Shown here piece by piece: positions 52,501 to 63,067 of a stretch of 64,000 bases of DNA. Source of the DNA: an uncultured Dehalococcoidia bacterium (GTDB taxonomy: Bacteria > Chloroflexota > Dehalococcoidia > Lucifugimonadales > UBA3495). Position 1 is the first letter of the stretch. Each line of letters begins with the position of its first letter. The position numbers were made by a program, and so were the translations under genes. Where the stretch lies: assembly GCA_958296225.1 (NCBI GenBank), contig OY282456.1, forward strand, positions 3,876,523-3,940,522, given 5' to 3'. A model generated the notes under the pieces. That model was not told where the DNA came from and ran no database searches. It saw only the letters and a program-made list of their open reading frames with translations.

Positions 52501-55500
52501 CAACTCCTCCCGCTGCTCAGGCCGCAGGTTCCCCCGCACACGCGGGGATAGTCCGAAATCCTGCAATTCCCGACTGGCGGCGGTAGCGGTTCCCCCGCAC
52601 ACGCGGGGATAGTCCTTCCCCGATTTGCTGGCAGATTTGCTTGCCTGCGGTTCCCCCGCACACGCGGGGATAGTCCTCGTTACCTCGGTATCCAGCGCGA
52701 TGTCCAGCGGGTTCCCCCGCACACGCGGGGATAGTCCCTGCTCCCGGCAGACCGCCATCGCCTCCGCATAGGGTTCCCCCGCACACGCGGGGATAGTCCC
52801 CGGATGATGGACGAGTGGGACGACACCGCCGAGGTTCCCCCGCACACGCGGGGATAGTCCCCAAGAATACCGGGAATGCCAGATTAGCGTACCGGTTCCC
52901 CCGCACACGCGGGGATAGTCCCGCCCCGGACGGTATCCGACGGCAACGCCGCCGGGTTCCCCCGCACACGCGGGGATAGTCCCCCGATACCAACACGAAC
53001 CCGGAGGACACGATGGGTTCCCCCGCACACGCGGGGATAGTCCGTTCGTAGGCCGCGCAATCTTTCGCGGGTTCGTGGTTCCCCCGCACACGCGGGGATA
53101 GTCCCAAAACTACCCGCCGCCGCAAGACCGAACCCGGGGTTCCCCCGCACACGCGGGGATAGTCCGTTGGTAGGGGTGATTCCTTGCCCGCGAAAACTGG
53201 TTCCCCCGCACACGCGGGGATAGTCCGCCGGTGATGGCATCCCAGTCGTTCGGACGCCAGGTTCCCCCGCACACGCGGGGATAGTCCCCGCAGTTAGCGC
53301 ATAGCAGGCCGGCGGCGTGCGGTTCCCCCGCACACGCGGGGATAGTCCGTCAGCGGTAGCGCAACCCGATGCGCCCGCCTTGGTTCCCCCGCACACGCGG
53401 GGATAGTCCTCTGGCAGCCGCTTTACCAGCGGCAACAGCCGGGGTTCCCCCGCACACGCGGGGATAGTCCCGCCGGCCAGCGCGATAGAGGGCGCGGCGG
53501 CGTGGTTCCCCCGCACACGCGGGGATAGTCCTGTCCTTTTCGTGCGTATAGCGGTTGCCGCGGTGGTTCCCCCGCACACGCGGGGATAGTCCCACGCTGA
53601 TGGCGCCCACCCGCGCAATGCCGTCGGTTCCCCCGCACACGCGGGGATAGTCCCTATGACCGAACGCGAAAAGCCGGTTGACGCCGGGTTCCCCCGCACA
53701 CGCGGGGATAGTCCCCCAATGCAGGCCGGCCGTACACCACTTGCTTGGGTTCCCCCGCACACGCGGGGATAGTCCCGTCGTTTCTGTCCGTCGCCAGCCC
53801 AAACAATCGGTTCCCCCGCACACGCGGGGATAGTCCGACCCGACGCCGGCATCGTACCCGGCAAAAGAAGGTTCCCCCGCACACGCGGGGATAGTCCCCT
53901 GGGCCTGCCAGCGCGCTTCGCTGATGAGGTGGTTCCCCCGCACACGCGGGGATAGTCCCGCGCCGCCGGTATGCAGCAGGCGGCAAGGCGGGGTTCCCCC
54001 GCACACGCGGGGATAGTCCCCGATGCCGAGTCGAGTGGTTATAGTTGGACAAGGTTCCCCCGCACACGCGGGGATAGTCCTATACTGGTCTGGCGTCGGG
54101 TCCTCGCCCAGTAGGTTCCCCCGCACACGCGGGGATAGTCCACGGCTCCCAGACCCCGCGTAGAAACTGCGTCGGGTTCCCCCGCACACGCGGGGATAGT
54201 CCCGGCCGACCGCAGGCGGGAGTGCCGCGCCCCGAGGTTCCCCCGCACACGCGGGGATAGTCCCGGGAGGCGTTCAGGGGTTGCCTATCATTCGCTGGTT
54301 CCCCCGCACACGCGGGGATAGTCCTCTAGCGTAATACAAAAGCGTGACGCTAGATTGGGTTCCCCCGCACACGCGGGGATAGTCCTCACATCATCATTTT
54401 TCCGAGTTTCCAGTGTGTGGTTCCCCCGCACACGCGGGGATAGTCCTGCCCCCGGCGTAGCGCTACGCCGGGGGCAAAAGGTTCCCCCGCACACGCGGGG
54501 ATAGTCCTACGGGGGCTGCGAAGCGGGCTTTCGACACGCAGGTTCCCCCGCACACGCGGGGATAGTCCCACGATCTGGACTCCCTGTTCGACATCCGCCC
54601 TGGTTCCCCCGCACACGCGGGGATAGTCCCAACGACCTGGGGCGCTATACCAGGGAGCAGCTGGTTCCCCCGCACACGCGGGGATAGTCCGGCTGCAATC
54701 GTAGTCCAGAGCGGGCTATCCCCGGTTCCCCCGCACACGCGGGGATAGTCCCAGCTCAGCATGAATACGCGCCCCTGCCGCGCCGGTTCCCCCGCACACG
54801 CGGGGATAGTCCCCCCTCCAGCAGAGACGCGGACAGGTCGATATAGGTTCCCCCGCACACGCGGGGATAGTCCTACGCTAGGGCAATGCAGAAGTCAACA
54901 GATAATGGTTCCCCCGCACACGCGGGGATAGTCCGCACCGTAAGGGTCCTGAGCGGCATCCAGCTGGGGTTCCCCCGCACACGCGGGGATAGTCCCTAGG
55001 ATTATACCAGTGTACGCAAGGCGCAAGGGGTTCCCCCGCACACGCGGGGATAGTCCGGGTTTGTCGCCGCCGGCCGTGCCGCTAGCTCCGGTTCCCCCGC
55101 ACACGCGGGGATAGTCCGTTACGAAGTAAATTGGCAACGCCGTCCCGGTCGGTTCCCCCGCACACGCGGGGATAGTCCGATGATGCAGCAGCGGATTGTC
55201 CGTCCACGGGGGGTTCCCCCGCACACGCGGGGATAGTCCCGGGGATGATTGACCCGCAGGCCGGGCTGGACTGGTTCCCCCGCACACGCGGGGATAGTCC
55301 CCGCCGCTCCCCGCCCCGGATATAGGCCCGCCCGGTTCCCCCGCACACGCGGGGATAGTCCTTACAGTTCCGCGCGTTTTGCCGCAGTGTTAGAGGTTCC
55401 CCCGCACACGCGGGGATAGTCCTACGGCTAACACCGGAATCGAATTATCCCGGCCGGTTCCCCCGCACACGCGGGGATAGTCCCCGTAGGCAGCAGCGCG

Positions 55501-58500
55501 TTAGAGCGGACGCACTGGTTCCCCCGCACACGCGGGGATAGTCCCCGCATCGTCGGATTCTACGATGACATTTATCAGGTTCCCCCGCACACGCGGGGAT
55601 AGTCCTTGCAGCTCCGGCATCCTGACAGCGGCAGGGGTGGTTCCCCCGCACACGCGGGGATAGTCCCGCGGCCCAGCGGCCCAGGTGTTCGGCAACGCGG
55701 GTTCCCCCGCACACGCGGGGATAGTCCCCATGCCACAGCACGCACAAACCAAGTGTTCAGGGTTCCCCCGCACACGCGGGGATAGTCCTTCTACGCGGGC
55801 CTGCCAGTCGCAGCGCCATACGGTTCCCCCGCACACGCGGGGATAGTCCTCAAGGAGGCGATGCAATGCCCATATCCATTACGGTTCCCCCGCACACGCG
55901 GGGATAGTCCGCTCCAAGAAGCTCCGGTAGTTGAACATCTGGTGGTTCCCCCGCACACGCGGGGATAGTCCGTACTCCGCGAGGCGGTGGCAGTTCGAGT
56001 GGTTGGTTCCCCCGCACACGCGGGGATAGTCCTGGCTGGGATGACCTGCAGTATCTACTGGGCGAGGTTCCCCCGCACACGCGGGGATAGTCCTCATCCA
56101 GACCATCGCGGTTCTCATTGCCTGGCGGTTCCCCCGCACACGCGGGGATAGTCCGTGGCGTTCAGTGTGATTTACCAAATCATCTACGGTTCCCCCGCAC
56201 ACGCGGGGATAGTCCTGTCACCCCCTACGACCCTACCGACATCGATGAGGTTCCCCCGCACACGCGGGGATAGTCCTTCGGCCGGCGGCTCGGCTACTCG
56301 CATCAGCTTGGTTCCCCCGCACACGCGGGGATAGTCCTACAGAACGTTTAGGCCGGAACGCCCGTCTATCGGTTCCCCCGCACACGCGGGGATAGTCCGA
56401 CATCGCTGGGGCTGTCAACCGACCGCCCCCTGGTTCCCCCGCACACGCGGGGATAGTCCTTTGAGCCAGCGTTTCCGGCGGCAGTGCTAGCAGGTTCCCC
56501 CGCACACGCGGGGATAGTCCTTTCGCAGTCGCTGGTAGGGGCGGGAACGGCGGGGTTCCCCCGCACACGCGGGGATAGTCCGTGCGTCTGCGATTGGACG
56601 GACGGATGCCTGATGGTTCCCCCGCACACGCGGGGATAGTCCCCGTCCAGCACGAAGCCCTCGTTAGCAGCGCTAGGTTCCCCCGCACACGCGGGGATAG
56701 TCCTTGACCGATACCCAGTTTTCGGCTTACGCCAGCGGTTCCCCCGCACACGCGGGGATAGTCCGGACGAAACTTGCGGCTGGTGTCGCCGCGATGCGGT
56801 TCCCCCGCACACGCGGGGATAGTCCCGTCGCTGGGCATGGTCATCTCCTCCACTAGGCGGTTCCCCCGCACACGCGGGGATAGTCCGCACGAATAAGCGG
56901 TATTTAGTGTACATTGATCGGTTCCCCCGCACACGCGGGGATAGTCCGACACCGAGGCAGCGGCGTGAGCCGCTGCCTCGGGTTCCCCCGCACACGCGGG
57001 GATAGTCCCGACAGGTTGTCGGCGACGAACATAGAGCGGCTGGTTCCCCCGCACACGCGGGGATAGTCCGCCGGCCGATGACAGCAGCCCCGTAGCGGGT
57101 CAGGTTCCCCCGCACACGCGGGGATAGTCCTCTGACCAGCCGATAATAGCTGTCGCCGCCGGAGGTTCCCCCGCACACGCGGGGATAGTCCCTGCGTTCA
57201 GAATGACCAGGGGCCCGCCGTGGCGGGTTCCCCCGCACACGCGGGGATAGTCCCGCCACCGCGCTCTCAAAACCTTCATCCGAGTAGGTTCCCCCGCACA
57301 CGCGGGGATAGTCCTTACCATTCCGCGTCCTTCCGTGATCGCTCGGCGGTTCCCCCGCACACGCGGGGATAGTCCTCGACGGGCGAATCTCCGACCGGCA
57401 AGTCGGGCGGTTCCCCCGCACACGCGGGGATAGTCCTTTGCGGGTAGGGAGCAGGCTCATCTGGTCCTCGGTTCCCCCGCACACGCGGGGATAGTCCCGT
57501 TCTCTCTGCCCGAAGCCTGGCCGTGCTGGCGGTTCCCCCGCACACGCGGGGATAGTCCCCATCGTATCCTCCGTTGGGGTGTAGGCTCGTCGGTTCCCCC
57601 GCACACGCGGGGATAGTCCCTGGCAGCTTTGCCTACCCTGCTGGCGGCGGTGGGTTCCCCCGCACACGCGGGGATAGTCCCCAGCCGTGACCTTGCAGCA
57701 TCTGCACCACCTCGGTTCCCCCGCACACGCGGGGATAGTCCCCGACGCAGCAGGGCGGCCATGCCCGCGGCCGTGGTTCCCCCGCACACGCGGGGATAGT
57801 CCCAACCTGCGCGCGGTGGGCGACCTGAACGCCGAGGTTCCCCCGCACACGCGGGGATAGTCCCTCGTGATGACGCACTACATCCCCCGGCGGAGCGGTT
57901 CCCCCGCACACGCGGGGATAGTCCGTTGCCGAGCCGCTCCTCAGTTGTCGCCAGCAGGGTTCCCCCGCACACGCGGGGATAGTCCTACCCCTATTATGCT
58001 GGCGGGGGCGTCGCAAGGGGTTCCCCCGCACACGCGGGGATAGTCCCCTTGCCAGCCGACGAACCGGAGTAGGCAGCGCGGTTCCCCCGCACACGCGGGT
58101 ATAGTCCTCACTGTTCTACCTCCATGTAGCAGGTGCGGCAGGTTCCCCCGCACACGCGGGTATAGTCCTACGCTAGATATTCACCCAGAGCCTGCGGTCA
58201 TGGTTCCCCCGCACACGCGGGGATAGTCCTTTCGTGGCGGCCGGTCACTGCTCCGCTGGCGGGGTTCCCCCGCACACGCGGGGATAGTCCCGACCTATCG
58301 CCGGAGTACAGGGATGACTACGAGGTTCCCCCGCACACGCGGGGATAGTCCCAAAATCTGGTCACCGCACCGGGGGTTGAATCCGGTTCCCCCGCACACG
58401 CGGGGATAGTCCGGTTTTTATCGGCGCCAATCCCCCGCTGGAGACGGTTCCCCCGCACACGCGGGGATAGTCCGTACAGGTACTACCAGTTTCCCGACAT

Positions 58501-61500
58501 AAGGGAGGTTCCCCCGCACACGCGGGGATAGTCCGGTCAAGCGCGCCGGCTCCGCTATCCAGCATCCGGTTCCCCCGCACACGCGGGGATAGTCCGGGCC
58601 GGCCAAAGGTAAAGAATCCGCCGGTCTGGGTTCCCCCGCACACGCGGGGATAGTCCTGTTTTTGTTCCTGCCGTAGTTCAGCTCTCCCAGGTTCCCCCGC
58701 ACACGCGGGGATAGTCCCTGCAGGTCGTGCTTTTTGTCGATGTCCAGCCAGGTTCCCCCGCACACGCGGGGATAGTCCCGGACGCCGGCGCCGGTTTTGG
58801 CTTGGCCGTGTGGTTCCCCCGCACACGCGGGGATAGTCCCCAGCGGTTGAAATAGGGCAGCTGCGTTTGAATGGTTCCCCCGCACACGCGGGGATAGTCC
58901 CCACGGCATCACCCAGCAGCGCGTTAGCGCCATGGTTCCCCCGCACACGCGGGGATAGTCCCTTCGGCCAGCCCTTCGGCCATCCTTTCTACGGGGTTCC
59001 CCCGCACACGCGGGGATAGTCCTCTCGCCGCCCACCCACTGGTCGGCGAGCCAGAGGTTCCCCCGCACACGCGGGGATAGTCCTGTATTGCGATTTTCGT
59101 TGCCCCCCCGACCGATGGTTCCCCCGCACACGCGGGGATAGTCCCTCCGCGACGCCAGACGCGCGATTCCCCGCCTCGGTTCCCCCGCACACGCGGGGAT
59201 AGTCCTCGCCAGCCGGGTATGCCCTGCTCCGGTATCACGGTTCCCCCGCACACGCGGGGATAGTCCTATGACCGCTGGAACCACGACGACGCAGACCTCG
59301 GTTCCCCCGCACACGCGGGGATAGTCCCGTCAGCCTGGCGATTTCCCGCCTTTCTGTATCGGTTCCCCCGCACACGCGGGGATAGTCCCCAGGTTTAGGG
59401 CGGTCGTGTCTTTCGCTGCCAGGTTCCCCCGCACACGCGGGGATAGTCCGAACACCTATCACGTTGGCGATGCGCTGGGATGGGTTCCCCCGCACACGCG
59501 GGGATAGTCCAATGACCGCTTTGGCCAGGCCCAAACGGTTGTCGGTTCCCCCGCACACGCGGGGATAGTCCGGATGCATCATGATTGAAACGCCATCCAC
59601 CGTAGGTTCCCCCGCACACGCGGGGATAGTCCGGATACTGGCGGATGTACAGGCTGAACGTGGCTGGTTCCCCCGCACACGCGGGGATAGTCCTGCCGGC
59701 GTCCTGACTTACGGGCGGGCCGGCCAGGTTCCCCCGCACACGCGGGGATAGTCCGATTGGTAAAATCGTCGCTGCAAAACCCTTTACGGTTCCCCCGCAC
59801 ACGCGGGGATAGTCCAGGCGGTGGTTGACATCGCCTTTATCGTAGTGTGGTTCCCCCGCACACGCGGGGATAGTCCGTAATAAACAGTATCGTGGCCCAG
59901 CACGGGAGCGGTTCCCCCGCACACGCGGGGATAGTCCGTAGGGTTGCTCCACGCCGCACCAAATTGCAGGGGTTCCCCCGCACACGCGGGGATAGTCCAT
60001 GCTCGTCCGGGCATTGGGCATAGTGCCAGTCGGTTCCCCCGCACACGCGGGGATAGTCCTGTCCATTGACAACACGCCTTGCGGCTATCCCGGGTTCCCC
60101 CGCACACGCGGGGATAGTCCTAGTATCATCGTGGTTTTACATCGTCAAAGCGAGGTTCCCCCGCACACGCGGGGATAGTCCTAGTATCATCGTGGTTTTA
60201 CATCGTCAAAGCGAGGTTCCCCCGCACACGCGGGGATAGTCCCGGACACGGCCGGGCGCACAACGTTGCTGATCCGGTTCCCCCGCACACGCGGGGATAG
60301 TCCCCAGCGAGATATTGCCGCCGGACGTGACGATAGGGTTCCCCCGCACACGCGGGGATAGTCCCGTTGCTGATCCAATGCCGACCGCCACGGGTAGGGT
60401 TCCCCCGCACACGCGGGGATAGTCCGGTGCAGCGATATGAGGACAGCGCATGGCCTCCGGTTCCCCCGCACACGCGGGGATAGTCCCCGGCCCTGGTGCT
60501 TGCCGCCGCGGCGGCCCAGGGTTCCCCCGCACACGCGGGGATAGTCCTTTGCGTGCGTTGGGCTGGTATCGGTCTGGAGTGGTTCCCCCGCACACGCGGG
60601 GATAGTCCCGCCGGCGCCGGATTTGGACGACACCCCCCCGGGGTTCCCCCGCACACGCGGGGATAGTCCCCGGCCCAGGTGTGCGGCGGCCCTGGTGTGC
60701 TAGGTTCCCCCGCACACGCGGGGATAGTCCCCCTCCGTCGGGCCGGTGCTACCGTCGGGCCGGGGTTCCCCCGCACACGCGGGGATAGTCCGCACCAGCG
60801 CGGCCCGCAACCCTCCGTCGGGCCGGTTCCCCCGCACACGCGGGGATAGTCCTCCAGTCCTGCCACGCTCACGGCGGCGCAAACCGGTTCCCCCGCACAC
60901 GCGGGGATAGTCCTTACATTGAAGACAGCGAACGCCAGAACGAAAAGGTTCCCCCGCACACGCGGGGATAGTCCGTTTCCCGTAGGGGACTCCCGCCAAG
61001 ACTGTTCGGTTCCCCCGCACACGCGGGGATAGTCCTTTCTGCCGGTACAATCGGGTTTGCCAGCAGCGGGTTCCCCCGCACACGCGGGGATAGTCCGTGG
61101 TCGAGGCGGCGGGGCGGGGACGGCTTTAGGGTTCCCCCGCACACGCGGGGATAGTCCTGTCCCTCGTGAGGCCGCAAGCTCCCGCGCAGGGGTTCCCCCG
61201 CACACGCGGGGATAGTCCCGGTTCCCCGGTCCGCGTCGTGACCGGCTGGGAGGTTCCCCCGCACACGCGGGGATAGTCCCCACATAGTCCAGTGGCGCTG
61301 TCCGCTGCAGCAGGTTCCCCCGCACACGCGGGGATAGTCCCCGCCGCCGCCAGTACCAGGTACTCGCCATAGGGGTTCCCCCGCACACGCGGGGATAGTC
61401 CCTGTTTGACCTTACGCCAACCTCTTGCCACCAAGGTTCCCCCGCACACGCGGGGATAGTCCCCCGCTGTATGCCCCCGCTGATTGAGTCAGCGGGGTTC

Positions 61501-63058
61501 CCCCGCACACGCGGGGATAGTCCGCAGGTGCAGGCTTACCTGTGGGCCCGCACGGTGGTTCCCCCGCACACGCGGGGATAGTCCCGGGTGCCGTCGGCCG
61601 TGACGCCAAATTCCTGCGGTTCCCCCGCACACGCGGGGATAGTCCTGCCGGCGTCCTGACTTACGGGCGGGCCGGCCAGGTTCCCCCGCACACGCGGGGA
61701 TAGTCCCAGACAGCGGACGACATAGCCGGCGGTGTACCGGGTTCCCCCGCACACGCGGGGATAGTCCTGCCCCCGACCGCTGGAAGGTGGCGCTACGGGC
61801 GGTTCCCCCGCACACGCGGGGATAGTCCGTGCGGACGCTGGCACAAGAAAAGGCCGCCGAGGGTTCCCCCGCACACGCGGGGATAGTCCCGGTAATGACG
61901 GTTTGGGCCGCGCCCGCGCCGTGGTTCCCCCGCACACGCGGGGATAGTCCCAGGTCGGCGCAGACGCGGGCATGATCATGAAGGGTTCCCCCGCACACGC
62001 GGGGATAGTCCGTGGACGTGGGATTGAAGGCGCTGGCGGTATGCGGGTTCCCCCGCACACGCGGGGATAGTCCGCAACGATAGAGCGGCCGCCGGTGGAC
62101 ATCCCAGGTTCCCCCGCACACGCGGGGATAGTCCGTTCCGGTCCTTCGCCTGGCCGGCGATACTTTGGGTTCCCCCGCACACGCGGGGATAGTCCCCGCG
62201 AGCTCGCCATCTGGCGGCACCGAACGACGGTTCCCCCGCACACGCGGGGATAGTCCCACCGTTTGCGCCGCCTGTGGCACTGCGGACAGGGTTCCCCCGC
62301 ACACGCGGGGATAGTCCTGGCAACCAGTACGATGTGAGCGAGCTGGTTACGGTTCCCCCGCACACGCGGGGATAGTCCGTGGCGGCCATCCACGAGCTGC
62401 CCCCGGCAGAGGGTTCCCCCGCACACGCGGGGATAGTCCGTTGACCTATCATCGTCTTTCACCAGTTCGAGCGGTTCCCCCGCACACGCGGGGATAGTCC
62501 GTGGAGTACCTGCAGGCAAAAGCCAAAGCCATCGGTTCCCCCGCACACGCGGGGATAGTCCTCGCGGCCAGAAAGTCGGGGCTGACGTCGGGGTGGTTCC
62601 CCCGCACACGCGGGGATAGTCCCTGGAGAAAGAGCGCAACGCCAAGTACGACGTGGGTTCCCCCGCACACGCGGGGATAGTCCCGTGCAGATACGGGCAA
62701 TCGGGTTCGAAACTCAGGTTCCCCCGCACACGCGGGGATAGTCCGTTGCGTTTGCTGATACTCGTATTCCTCTTTGCGGTTCCCCCGCACACGCGGGGAT
62801 AGTCCGGCTTGCAGGTTCTCTATGCCGCAGTCAAGCCCGGTTCCCCCGCACACGCGGGGATAGTCCGGCTTGCCGCTAGGTTAGTGGCAGCTGCACCGTT
62901 TGCCGACGGGTTCCCCCGCACACGCGGGGATAGTCCTTTGCGCTGCAGGTCTTTCGCGGCAGCTACTCGGGTTCCCCCGCACACGCGGGGATAGTCCTGT
63001 CGGCATCCCTCGCCAGCTGGCGGTCATAGCGGTTCCCCCGCACACGCGGGGATGGTAG
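49599..63058 (+). CRISPR. Type I-E-like CRISPR array: 221 repeats, 220 spacers
   Basis: The repeat is 28 bp, beginning GGTTCCCCCG and ending CGGGGATAGTCC, with a CCCCGC...GCGGGG-type internal palindrome. It resembles E. coli-type I-E repeats, whose crRNA handle is AUAAACCG; here it would be AUAGUCC. I followed all repeat starts from 49599 to 63031. The spacing is 61 bp except for three 62-bp steps (spacers starting 52738, 57192 and 62012 are 34 nt) and one 70-bp step (spacer 62867-62908 is 42 nt). This accounts exactly for the length. Repeats are uniform except at 58080 and 58141 (G21 to T) and the last at 63031. Orientation puts the leader on the left. No cas gene is in the window. Confidence 0.97.
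63031..63058 (+). repeat. Terminal CRISPR repeat with altered 3' end
   Basis: The first 23 bases match the consensus exactly. The last five read GGTAG instead of AGTCC. This is either normal decay of the leader-distal repeat or truncation by the adjoining insertion sequence, whose transposase stop codon is only 10 bp further on. Confidence 0.8.
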
Positions 63059-63067
63059 CGTTCCGTT

